DNA of 24,542 nt from PKWO01 sp036561005 (GTDB lineage Bacteria; Pseudomonadota; Gammaproteobacteria; Burkholderiales; Burkholderiaceae_D), in contig DATBQE010000011.1 in assembly GCA_036561005.1 (NCBI GenBank), positions 1 through 24,542 of the forward strand, written 5' to 3'. Both the position numbers and the translations under genes were made by a program. How positions within the stretch are numbered: the first letter of the stretch is position 1; every line of letters starts with the position of its first letter. The notes beneath the pieces are model-generated. The model had not been told where the DNA came from. It was given only the letters and a program-made list of their open reading frames with translations, and searched no databases. Positions 15,445 through 24,052 of this stretch are shown in pieces.

Positions 15445-15496
15445 CTGGGACTCATCCCAGCTTTCATCGAGGCTGCTTGCTGGGACGCGTCCCAGC
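15445..15496. repeat. Two palindromes between parE and parC
   Basis: CTGGGA (15445-15450) pairs with TCCCAG (15455-15460), loop CTCA. GCTGGGACGCGTCCCAGC (15479-15496) is a perfect 18-base palindrome, and CCTAC follows it. The edge CCCAGCCTAC is the reverse complement of GTAGGCTGGG at 2575-2584. They lie in the parE-parC spacer, so parC either has its own promoter or is read through this structure. Confidence 0.65.
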
Positions 15497-15509
15497 CTAC
15501 GAAATAATC

Positions 15510-17498
<1,989 letters not shown>

Positions 17499-17981
17499 GC
17501 AATTGGGGTAGTCTGTCTTATTGATGTAATGGGTGCCGTGTGCCGAGCAGCGTATTGCAGGGCTGGATCACCACGGTAAAAGTTTCTGCATTCTAAAGAA
17601 AAATGGACGGCTTGGTTGTTTGATTGCATCGGATAGTGAAAAAGAACTTCGCCCGAAAGCATGAAAAACCAAGGTTCGTTTGCCCGATGTATTGATAAAC
17701 TCGTTTTTTTTCAATGGCTTGCACTGTATTAATTGTTTTAATTGCAATTAAGAAACTTAATACTGTTGGGTTTCCTTACGTTAATTGTTAAACAATGTTA
17801 CATATTGCTTTCGTGAACGAATTAAACTGGTAGCGGGATCGGAAACCTTTATAAAATGATTGTCATCGTCCTGAAGGCGCAGATAGCGGCGTCGCCGTAT
17901 CGGTAAAGTTTTTGACAACAGGATATCCAATGTATTCATGCACCTCTCACCGCAAAGCGGCGTGCCGCCTTTTCTAGGATC
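17499..17981. other. AT-rich divergent intergenic region, parE / pseudo-receiver gene
   Basis: 483 bases with no supported gene. About 17685-17830 is strongly AT-rich compared with the rest of the window and contains a T8 run at 17704-17711, the perfect palindrome TTAATTGCAATTAA (17738-17751) and TTGTTAAACAA near 17786. Promoters for parE (minus) and the pseudo-receiver gene (plus) must lie here. The only fair plus-strand candidate is at 17912-17938. Just before the plus gene, 17950-17968 can fold as CCGC-AAA-GCGG or as GCGG-CGTG-CCGC followed by CTTTT, two mutually exclusive hairpins. Confidence 0.6.
17912..17938 (+). promoter_or_regulatory. Possible promoter of the pseudo-receiver gene
   Basis: TTGACA (17912-17917, perfect -35) is followed after 15 bases by TATTCA (17933-17938) preceded by TG, as in an extended -10. 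The spacer is two bases shorter than ideal. The spacer contains the palindrome GGATATCC (17921-17928), a possible operator. The start codon is about 44 bases downstream. Confidence 0.35.
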
Positions 17982-18815
17982 ATGCAAAGTCACAGCTTTC
18001 CATTTGCAGTTCGCATGATCGGCTTCGTCGAAGAAGAGGCTGAAGCGATTGCCAACAGTTTTGCCAGCGAGCATGGCAAAGGGTATGGCTATTTCCGCCT
18101 GCTTGATGACAATTTGCAAGACCCGGATTTGTATCTGGTCAACGCCGATGAGTTGAAAGCGCTCGTCACGCTGTCCGACCTGACGCCAAGCGCAGTGCGC
18201 CCAGCCCTGCTTGTAGGCGTACCTCAGGTCAGTTTGCCGTATCCACATGTGCCGCGCCCACTGTACAAGCGCGGTTTGCTTGAAGCGCTCGATTCCCTGG
18301 TCGAGAAGCGCGCCGACACGCTCTCGCGCCTTGAGGCGGCCAGCATTGTCGCCGTGCCGGAACGGCGCCGTGCCGATCGCGTGCATATCGACCTGACCGA
18401 TCCCTCCGAGTACGAACGCATGCGCACGCGCGGCAAGTCCGAAGGTGGCATTCTGATCATCGACAAGAATCCGGCGTTCCGCGAATACGTCTCCGACCTG
18501 CTGCTGCGCTACAGCCTGCCTATCGCCTGGGCATCGACGCAGAACAAGGCGTCGGACCAATGCGAAGCCAATGAATATTCCGTGGTGCTGGTCAATACCT
18601 CGACGCCTGGGATCGATCCCTACGATCTATGCGAAGAGATCAAACTGGTCAGCGCTGTGCGCAATCCGGCCGTGATCTTCCTGGTCAGCAAGCCGTTTGT
18701 CTATGACGTGGAACGCGCGCGCGATGCCAAAGTGGACGGCTACATGAACAAACCGATTGCCAGCCATCATTTAATGGCGGTGCTGAAGAAATTCATGCCG
18801 GCGCTGTCGCGGTAA
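17982..18815 (+). CDS. Tandem degenerate receiver-domain protein (pseudo-response regulator)
   Basis: 277 residues; ATG 17982 has AGGA four bases upstream. The C-terminal part (about 155-275) is a CheY-like receiver: GGILIID161KN, VVLVN205TSTPGID, FLVS236KPF, DGYMNK257PI. Usual features kept are one acidic pocket residue (D161), the Ser/Thr (S236) and the Lys (K257). The phosphoacceptor Asp is replaced by Asn (N205). The N-terminal part (about 10-110) follows the same order of strands: IGFVEEEAEAI, LYLVN54AD, RPALLVGV, VPRPLYKRGLLEAL. It can be read as a second, more degraded receiver, again with Asn at the acceptor position. No output domain is present. It probably works by binding partners rather than by phosphorylation. 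No kinase gene is nearby. The N-terminal assignment is inference. Confidence 0.75.
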   Translation: MQSHSFPFAVRMIGFVEEEAEAIANSFASEHGKGYGYFRLLDDNLQDPDLYLVNADELKALVTLSDLTPSAVRPALLVGVPQVSLPYPHVPRPLYKRGLLEALDSLVEKRADTLSRLEAASIVAVPERRRADRVHIDLTDPSEYERMRTRGKSEGGILIIDKNPAFREYVSDLLLRYSLPIAWASTQNKASDQCEANEYSVVLVNTSTPGIDPYDLCEEIKLVSAVRNPAVIFLVSKPFVYDVERARDAKVDGYMNKPIASHHLMAVLKKFMPALSR

Positions 18816-18819
18816 TCGA

Positions 18820-18926
18820 GTAGGGCGGGCACTTTGTGCCCACGCGGATCCGAATATCCGTCAATATCTCGTAGAGTGTCACCCGCTGGTTGGTATCGAA
18901 CGCGTGGGCACAGGTGCCCACCCTAC
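18820..18926. repeat. 107-bp inverted-repeat element (MITE-like) between convergent genes
   Basis: Left arm 18820-18846 and right arm 18901-18926 are inverted copies: GTAGGGCGGGCAC (18820-18832) matches the complement of 18914-18926 at 12 of 13 bases, and GTGCCCACGCG (18836-18846) matches that of 18901-18911 perfectly. Each arm is itself a hairpin (GGGCAC-TTT-GTGCCC; GTGGGCAC-AG-GTGCCCAC). The 54-base centre has no obvious content. It lies four bases after the pseudo-receiver stop and 19 before the VWA gene stop, so it may end both transcripts. Confidence 0.75.
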
Positions 18927-18945
18927 CGGTTGGTATTTGCGGCGC

Positions 18946-20115
18946 TTACTTGCTCAACAACCGCATTCCCCGCTCCAGCCCCTCGATCGTCACTGGAAAC
19001 ATCCGGTTATTCATCAATTGCCTGATCACCGCAATCGACTGACGATATTGCCATAGCCCTTCCGGTTCGGGGTTGAGCCAGATGAACTTGGGAAACGTGC
19101 GCGTGAAGCGCTGCAGCCATTCGGCGCCGGCTTCCTCGTTGTTGTATTCGACCGAGCCGCCCGCCTGGAGGATCTCATAGGGGCTCATGGTGGCGTCGCC
19201 GACGAAGATTACCTTGGTGTCGGGCGTGTACTTGCGCAGGATGTCCCAAGTCGGGAAGCGTTCCGCGTGCCGGCGGCGGTTGTTCTTCCACAGGTAGTCG
19301 TACACGCAGTTGTGGAAGTAGAAGAACTCCATGTTCTTGAATTCGGTCTTGGCTGCAGAGAACAGTTCTTCGGTGCGCGCGATATGGTCGTCCATCGTAC
19401 CGCCGACATCGAGCAGCATCAGCACCTTGATGTTGTTCTTGCGCTCGGGCTGCATCTTGATGTCGAGATAGCCGGCGTTGTTGGCGGTCGCGCGTATCGT
19501 GGCGTCAAGCGCCAGCTCTTCTTCAGCGCCCTGGCGCGCGAACTTGCGCAGGCGCCGCAGCGCCACCTTGATGTTGCGCGTCCCCAGTTCGCGTTCGTCG
19601 TCGTAATCGCGATAAGAGCGCGCCTCCCACACTTTGACTGCCGCACGGTTGCCGCCCTTGCCACCAATGCGGATGCCTTCCGGGTTTTGCCCGCCGTTGC
19701 CGAATGGCGACGTGCCGCCCGTGCCTATCCATTTGCTGCCGCCTTCGTGGCGTTCTTTCTGTTCGTCGAGCAATTCCTTCAAGCGGTCCATCAGCTTGTC
19801 GTAGCCGAATTTTTCCAGCTTGGCCAAATCCTCGGGCGACAGTTCGCGTTCCATGCGCTTCAACAGCCAGTCGAGCGGGATATCGGCGTTCTTTTCGAAC
19901 ACCGCATCGATCCCCTTGAAATACAGCCCGAATGCCTTGTCGAACTTGTCGTAGTGCGATTCGTCCTTCACCAGAGTCATGCGCGAGAGGAAATAGAAGT
20001 CGTCGAGCGAAGGGCCGATGACGTTCTTCTTCATTGCCTCGAGCAGGATCAGGAATTCCTTGATCGAGACCGGAATCTTGGCATCTCTCAGCGTGAAGAA
20101 GAAATCTATTAACAT
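18946..20115 (-). CDS. VWA-domain protein, CoxE-like, partner of the MoxR ATPase
   Basis: 389 residues. The first 120 residues are a helical domain (MLIDFFFTLRDAKIPVSIKEFLILLEAM), the start seen in CoxE-type proteins. A Gly-rich linker (125-157, GGTSPFGNGGQ) follows, and a von Willebrand A domain begins near 228. The metal-ion site normally reads DxSxS; here it is D236-V-G-G-T240 (VLMLLDVGGTMDD), so Ser is replaced by Gly. VIFVGDATMSPYE supplies a later conserved Asp. Such proteins work with MoxR AAA ATPases in maturation or metal insertion of large enzyme complexes. It is the last gene of moxR-GNAT-VWA: the GNAT stop lies six bases upstream. Cytosolic; no signal or membrane segment. The client protein is not in the window. 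Confidence 0.88.
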   Translation of the reverse strand: MLIDFFFTLRDAKIPVSIKEFLILLEAMKKNVIGPSLDDFYFLSRMTLVKDESHYDKFDKAFGLYFKGIDAVFEKNADIPLDWLLKRMERELSPEDLAKLEKFGYDKLMDRLKELLDEQKERHEGGSKWIGTGGTSPFGNGGQNPEGIRIGGKGGNRAAVKVWEARSYRDYDDERELGTRNIKVALRRLRKFARQGAEEELALDATIRATANNAGYLDIKMQPERKNNIKVLMLLDVGGTMDDHIARTEELFSAAKTEFKNMEFFYFHNCVYDYLWKNNRRRHAERFPTWDILRKYTPDTKVIFVGDATMSPYEILQAGGSVEYNNEEAGAEWLQRFTRTFPKFIWLNPEPEGLWQYRQSIAVIRQLMNNRMFPVTIEGLERGMRLLSK

Positions 20116-20121
20116 GAGAAT

Positions 20122-20709
20122 CTACCTGCCGAGCTTGTAACGCAAATGATGCCTGATCGTCGGCCACTCGCTCTCGATAATGGAAAACACCACCGTATCG
20201 CGATAGCCCACGCCAGGAATGAGCATATGATTGCGCAAGATGCCATCCTGTTTGGCGCCCAGCCTCGCAATGGCCTCGCGCGACTGATGGTTCATGAAGT
20301 GGGTGCGGAATTCCACCGCCGGGCACTTCAATGTCTCGAATGCGTGGGTGAGCAGCATCAGTTTGCATTCGGTGTTGACACCGGTGCGTTGCGTGCTCTT
20401 GGCATTCCAGGTCCCACCGATCTCGACGCGCCGGCTGTTGGCGTCGATGTTGAGATAGTTGGTCATGCCGCTGATGGCGCCCGTGTCGTTGCGCCGTATC
20501 ACGAAAGGCAGCCAGGTACCCTTGCTCTGGCAGTCCAGGCGGCGTTCTATTTCAGCGCGCATGCTCTCTGGGCGCGGCACCGTGGTGTACCACAGTTTCC
20601 ACAATTCACCATCGCTCGCGGCGGCGACAAGGTCGTCATGATGGGTGACACTGAGCGGTTCGAGGGTCGCGTGTTCCCCGCGCAGGGTGACTGGTTCGGT
20701 AAATGCCAT
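20122..20709 (-). CDS. GNAT acetyltransferase (RimJ/RimL-like) inside the moxR-VWA operon
   Basis: 195 residues. The opening MAFTEPVTLRGEHATLEPLSVTHHDDLVAAA and the segment RRVEIGGTWNAKSTQRTGVN (93-112), with the acetyl-CoA loop QRTGVN, mark the RimJ/RimL branch of GNAT enzymes. The C-terminal part (VEFRTHFMNHQSREAIARLGAKQDGILRNH) carries the usual motif B. It lies 12 bases behind the moxR stop and six before the VWA start, so it is translated from the same message. The context suggests it acetylates the MoxR or VWA protein or their client, but relatives act on many substrates. Nothing in the frame suggests decay. Confidence 0.9.
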   Translation of the reverse strand: MAFTEPVTLRGEHATLEPLSVTHHDDLVAAASDGELWKLWYTTVPRPESMRAEIERRLDCQSKGTWLPFVIRRNDTGAISGMTNYLNIDANSRRVEIGGTWNAKSTQRTGVNTECKLMLLTHAFETLKCPAVEFRTHFMNHQSREAIARLGAKQDGILRNHMLIPGVGYRDTVVFSIIESEWPTIRHHLRYKLGR

Positions 20710-20721
20710 CGACGCGTCCGC

Positions 20722-21576
20722 CTAGCGATTGGTGCGCGACATGAACACGAGCCGCTCGAAGAGGTGCACGTCCTGTTCGTTCTTCAGCAGTGCACCGTGC
20801 AGCGGCGGTACGATGGTCTTGGCGTCCTTGCTGCGCAGGGCGTCGGGTGGAATATCCTCGGCCAGCAGCAGCTTGAGCCAGTCGAGCAATTCCGAGGTGG
20901 ACGGTTTTTTCTTCAAACCCGGCACGTCGCGCACTTCGTAAAAGGTTTGCAGCGCCTGCGCCAGCAATTCCTTCTTCAGGTTGGGGTAGTGCACTTCCAC
21001 GATCTGCTCCATCGTGTCCTTGTCCGGGAACTTGATGTAATGGAAAAAACAGCGGCGCAGGAAGGCGTCCGGCAATTCCTTTTCATTGTTCGACGTGATG
21101 ATCACCAGCGGGCGATGCTTGGCCGCCACCATTTCGCGCGTTTCGTAGACGTAAAATTCCATACGATCGAGTTCGCGCAGCAAGTCGTTGGGAAATTCAA
21201 TGTCGGCCTTGTCGATTTCGTCGATCAGAAGCACCACCTGTTCCTGCGCCGTGAAGGCCTGCCACAACACCCCCTTGACGATGTAGTTGTGGATGTCCTT
21301 GACCCGCTCGTCGCCGAGTTGTGAATCGCGCAGGCGCGAAACGGCATCGTACTCGTAGAGGCCTTGCTGCGCCTTGGTGGTCGATTTGATGTGCCATTGC
21401 ATAAGCGGCATGTTGAGCGCCGCCGCCACTTCTTCGGCCAGCATGGTCTTGCCGGTACCGGGTTCGCCCTTGATCAGCAGCGGGCGTTGCAGCGTGAGTG
21501 CGGCATTCACGGCCAGTTTCAGGTCGTCCGTAGCGACGTAGCTCGTTGAGCCTTCAAATCGGGTTGTGTCTTGCAT
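20722..21576 (-). CDS. MoxR-family AAA+ ATPase
   Basis: 284 residues from ATG 21574-21576; an in-frame ATG 29 codons earlier gives an unlikely basic leader with no binding site, while the chosen start has GGAAC close upstream and opens MQDTTRFEGSTSYVATDDL, typical of the family. Walker A GEPGTGKT (37-44), Walker B LLIDEIDKAD, sensor 1 IITSNNEKELPDAFLRRCFFHYI with arginine fingers, and the C-terminal lid follow. MoxR ATPases act as hexameric remodelling chaperones with VWA partners. The following GNAT and VWA genes are spaced 12 and 6 bases, so the three form one operon. It resembles the CoxD-type subfamily rather than RavA (no long C-terminal insertion). Confidence 0.92.
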   Translation of the reverse strand: MQDTTRFEGSTSYVATDDLKLAVNAALTLQRPLLIKGEPGTGKTMLAEEVAAALNMPLMQWHIKSTTKAQQGLYEYDAVSRLRDSQLGDERVKDIHNYIVKGVLWQAFTAQEQVVLLIDEIDKADIEFPNDLLRELDRMEFYVYETREMVAAKHRPLVIITSNNEKELPDAFLRRCFFHYIKFPDKDTMEQIVEVHYPNLKKELLAQALQTFYEVRDVPGLKKKPSTSELLDWLKLLLAEDIPPDALRSKDAKTIVPPLHGALLKNEQDVHLFERLVFMSRTNR

Positions 21577-21920
21577 GGCGTTCCGGGTCGGTTTGGGGGC
21601 GATGATCTGTGTGGAAGAATGATGTTGACTTGTTGCCTTCCAGTATAAGCGAGAACGCGGCATCGGGTCGGAAGGCGGGCGCCTGGCGGCTTGCCAGCCG
21701 CAACCGTGGACTAAGGCCCTGGATTAGGGTAAAATCGAGCGGTTTTGGTTCCGCAATGCAAGATTTTTGACTGCGGCCGGGGGAATGCGAGGGTAATGCG
21801 TCTGGTGTCTGGGCGGATTGATCGCAAAATTAATGAAAATCCATCCCGGTTTTGGTCTTAAAATGCGTGCTCGCGGTGGCGTTTGCACCAAGTCGGTTTC
21901 GCTTAATTACCCAATTTACC

Positions 21921-22235
21921 ATGAAAAAATTACTAGCACTTCTCGCGCTTGCGAGCGTTGCCAATTTGGCCGCAGCAGCTGATGGCAATGCCCAGGCAGC
22001 CGAAAACAAGATTGCCATGTGCGTCGGTTGCCACGGCATTCCGGGCTACAAGGCGACGTTCCCGGAGGTTTTCCCGGTACCGAAGATCGGCGGCCAGTCG
22101 GCCAAGTACATCGAAAGCGCACTGAAGGCATATCAAAAGGGTGATCGCAAGAACCCGAGCATGATGGGCATCGCGCGCGGCTTGTCGGAGCAGGACATCG
22201 CCGATATCGCCGCCTATTACTCGCAACAGAAATAA
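21921..22235 (+). CDS. Small periplasmic class I cytochrome c
   Basis: 104 residues. Start ATG 21921 is preferred over an earlier one in frame because it opens a signal peptide (MKKLLALLALASVANLAAA, cut near 19-20). One haem-binding motif, CVGCH (34-38), and a Met ligand in the KNPSMMGIARG segment near 84-86. The C-terminal helix LSEQDIADIAAYYSQQ is typical of cytochrome c5/c4-like domains. No clear binding site is seen. It is followed after 12 bases by a second similar cytochrome gene. Presumed to carry electrons in the periplasm between a quinol-oxidising complex and a terminal oxidase; the partner is not in the window. Confidence 0.9.
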   Translation: MKKLLALLALASVANLAAAADGNAQAAENKIAMCVGCHGIPGYKATFPEVFPVPKIGGQSAKYIESALKAYQKGDRKNPSMMGIARGLSEQDIADIAAYYSQQK

Positions 22236-22247
22236 GGGGAGCGCACT

Positions 22248-22628
22248 GTGAACAAGACCATTATCTCCAGCCTGCTCGTGCTCGCCTGCGCAGCATCCTC
22301 CAACGCTTTTGCCGCCGGCAACATTGAAGCCGGCAAGGAAGCCGTGGCCAAATACGCCTGCACTTCCTGCCACGGCGCGGATTTGAATAGCCCGATCCAA
22401 CCGGAATACCCGAAGATCGCCGGCCAGCATCCCGAGTACATTGCGCACGCCCTCAAGTCGTACCAACGCGGCAGCGACGGCGCCAATGCCAACGGCCGTG
22501 TGCAGGCCATCATGGGCGGCGTGGCCAAGCCGCTGACCGACAAGGAAATCCACGACATCGCCGCCTACGTCGGCAGCCTGTCGGGTAGCCTGGTCGTCGT
22601 GACCGAATCGAAATTCCTCGGTAAGTAA
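22248..22628 (+). CDS. Small periplasmic class I cytochrome c, second of pair
   Basis: 126 residues, starting at GTG 22248-22250 with AAGGGGAG eight bases upstream. Signal peptide MNKTIISSLLVLACAASSNAFA (cut near 22-23). Haem motif CTSCH (38-42) and Met ligand M89 in VQAIMGGVAKPL. The fold matches the first cytochrome: PEYPKIAGQHPEYIAHALKSYQRG aligns with PKIGGQSAKYIESALKAYQKG. The two genes are thus a tandem duplicate, together like a split cytochrome c4 (a di-haem protein of about 190 residues). The pair is one transcript ended by the terminator at 22670. A Cys at position 14 lies inside the signal and could be read as a lipobox only weakly. Confidence 0.9.
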   Translation: MNKTIISSLLVLACAASSNAFAAGNIEAGKEAVAKYACTSCHGADLNSPIQPEYPKIAGQHPEYIAHALKSYQRGSDGANANGRVQAIMGGVAKPLTDKEIHDIAAYVGSLSGSLVVVTESKFLGK

Positions 22629-22669
22629 GGCGGCAGCGACCAAGTCCGGTCGTGCAATAAAGCCGCTTC

Positions 22670-22698
22670 AAAAAGCCACGCAACTGCGTGGCTTTTTT
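22670..22698. terminator. Bidirectional intrinsic terminator
   Basis: GCCACGCA (22675-22682) pairs with TGCGTGGC (22685-22692), two-base loop; flanked by AAAAA on the left and TTTTTT (22693-22698) on the right. It ends the cytochrome transcript on the plus strand and, read in reverse, the DUF1841 transcript, whose stop lies 26 bases to the right. Confidence 0.92.
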
Positions 22699-22723
22699 AT
22701 TTTGGAGTGCAAGGGGTCGTGAA

Positions 22724-23149
22724 TCAGAGACGCCGCTTGACGCATTCGACGTAGGCTGCGCCATCAGGCGGCACGCTGTTGCGCTGCGAGTTCCAGATCA
22801 TCTGCCCCAGGCATTCCATCACCTCATGATGGGCGTCGTGCTTCGAGCCGCGCCGCTGTACCAATGCCGCGCATGCTTCGCGTATGCCGATCGGCTGGTC
22901 GATCGACACCTGCTCCTCGATCGATAAATGCATCGACAGATGCAGGAAAGGGTTGGCAACGCCGCCCTCGACGGAATAATCGGTCGCCAGAGCCTGTTCC
23001 ACGTCACTCAATATGCCGTCATACTCGGGGTGCATGATGATCCAATCGCGCGCGATTGCTTCCAGGGGTGTGAGGATCGCCTGGGCGCGATGTTTCTGGT
23101 AGACCGCGCAAAAAAAACGACGGACGTCTTCCTGGGACGGATTGAACAT
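22724..23149 (-). CDS. DUF1841-family protein
   Basis: 141 residues. The opening MFNPSQEDVRRFFCAVYQKHRA, WIIMHPEYDGIL (36-47), NPFLHLSMHLSIEEQVSIDQPIGIR (66-90) and the terminal helix with HDAHHEVMECLGQMIWNSQRN are the conserved blocks of DUF1841, found mainly in betaproteobacteria. The His/Asp-rich C-terminal region (HDAHHEVMECLG) recalls a metal site, but no activity is known to me. It converges on the cytochrome pair across a shared terminator. The assignment to DUF1841 is from recognition of these blocks. Confidence 0.82.
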   Translation of the reverse strand: MFNPSQEDVRRFFCAVYQKHRAQAILTPLEAIARDWIIMHPEYDGILSDVEQALATDYSVEGGVANPFLHLSMHLSIEEQVSIDQPIGIREACAALVQRRGSKHDAHHEVMECLGQMIWNSQRNSVPPDGAAYVECVKRRL

Positions 23150-23199
23150 GAGGCGACTGCAGTGGTGATGGCGATGCCTCCATTGTACGCAAAAAACAT

Positions 23200-23213
23200 C
23201 AAACGGCAGTTTG
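23200..23213. promoter_or_regulatory. Small palindrome upstream of the RutE-like gene
   Basis: CAAAC (23200-23204) and GTTTG (23209-23213) are inverted around GGCA, immediately followed by an AT-rich TTAATATAC stretch that could be a -10. It lies about 60 bases before the RutE-like start. A possible operator; not assigned to any regulator. Confidence 0.3.
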
Positions 23214-23273
23214 GATTAATATACGGCGCAGTTGCGCTACCCGCGAGAAAATTCTAAAGGATTGGATCACACC

Positions 23274-23855
23274 ATGATTGACAACGCCGCCCTCGACATT
23301 CTGTTCAACAATGCCCGCACCCACAACGGCTGGCAGGACAAGCCCGTGACCGACGCCCAGCTGCATCAACTTTACGACCTCGTCAAGTGGGGCCCGACTT
23401 CAGCGAACTGCTCGCCGGCGCGCATTGTGTTCGTCCGCTCCACCGAAGAAAAGGAAAAATTGGTCGCTTGCGTTTCCGCAGGCAATGCCGAAAAAACCAG
23501 GGCTGCACCGGTTACCGCCATCATCGGCATGGACATGGCCTTCTACGACAAGCTGCCGCAGCTTTTCCCGCACACCGACGCAAGGCCGTGGTTCGCCGGC
23601 AATCCGGCGGTAATCGAAGCGACAGCCTTCCGCAATTCTTCCCTGCAGGGCGGGTATTTCATTTTGGCGGCGCGCGCCATCGGCCTCGACTGCGGCCCGA
23701 TGTCCGGTTTCGATGCCGACAAGCTCAACGCCACCTTTTTTGCGGGTACCACCGTCAAGGTCAATTTCATCTGCAGTCTCGGTTACGGCGATCCGGGCAA
23801 GCTGTTCGGCCGTTCGCCGCGCTTGAGCTTCGATGAAGCATGCAAGGTTATTTGA
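23274..23855 (+). CDS. RutE-like malonic semialdehyde reductase (nitroreductase family)
   Basis: 193 residues from ATG 23274; RutE of E. coli has 196. The start gives the family N-terminus (ALDILFNNARTHNGWQDKPV), and AAAGGATTGGATC lies upstream; an ATG 14 codons earlier is less likely. The stretch KWGPTSANCSPARIVF (38-53) is a RutE hallmark, followed by DARPWFAGNPAVIEATAFRNSSLQ and LDCGPMSGFD, with PRLSFDEAC at the end. FMN-dependent; in the pyrimidine (Rut) pathway it reduces toxic malonic semialdehyde to 3-hydroxypropionate. No other rut gene is near, so here it may act as a general aldehyde or quinone/nitro reductase. Cytosolic. Confidence 0.9.
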   Translation: MIDNAALDILFNNARTHNGWQDKPVTDAQLHQLYDLVKWGPTSANCSPARIVFVRSTEEKEKLVACVSAGNAEKTRAAPVTAIIGMDMAFYDKLPQLFPHTDARPWFAGNPAVIEATAFRNSSLQGGYFILAARAIGLDCGPMSGFDADKLNATFFAGTTVKVNFICSLGYGDPGKLFGRSPRLSFDEACKVI

Positions 23856-23921
23856 ATGGTTGTGTGGCTCCGCGCCATTACAGTTGGCCAGGTATTCGGT
23901 ACACCGGCGATTCACTACGAT

Positions 23922-24010
23922 TCACTGCGATTTACCGCTCGTGAACAGGGCGATGAAATCCGCGAAGGCGGTGCGAACACGACCGTCATGGATCTGCTTG
24001 GAGGCAGCAA
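23922..24010 (-). pseudogene. Possible remnant of a regulator C-terminus (LysR-like?)
   Basis: In the 197-base gap after the RutE-like gene the minus strand reads AASKQIHDGRVRTAFADFI... followed by ALFTSGKSQ and a stop at 23922. The pattern (charged residue, RVRxFxDF, then a short tail) resembles the last 25 residues of LysR-type regulators. No body of such a gene lies upstream (to the right), where a plus-strand gene begins. If real it is a leftover of a deleted gene. Very short, so this is a weak call. Confidence 0.25.
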
Positions 24011-24052
24011 CACATAAGCACAAGTAAACTATCGCAACGAACGGGTGAAACG

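Noticed and set aside
17781..18560. Minus-strand 259-codon frame across the pseudo-receiver gene and its leader
   Set aside because: Overlaps a well-supported gene with a good binding site; product shows no family.
19267..21324. Long plus-strand frames opposite the moxR-GNAT-VWA operon
   Set aside because: Antisense to three recognisable genes; composition typical of shadows.
21727..21760. TTAGGGTAAAATCGAGCGG and TTTTTGACTGCGG as promoters upstream of the cytochromes
   Set aside because: Hexamer spacing does not fit sigma-70, and no FNR/Anr-type half-sites (TTGAT-N4-ATCAA) are complete in this region.
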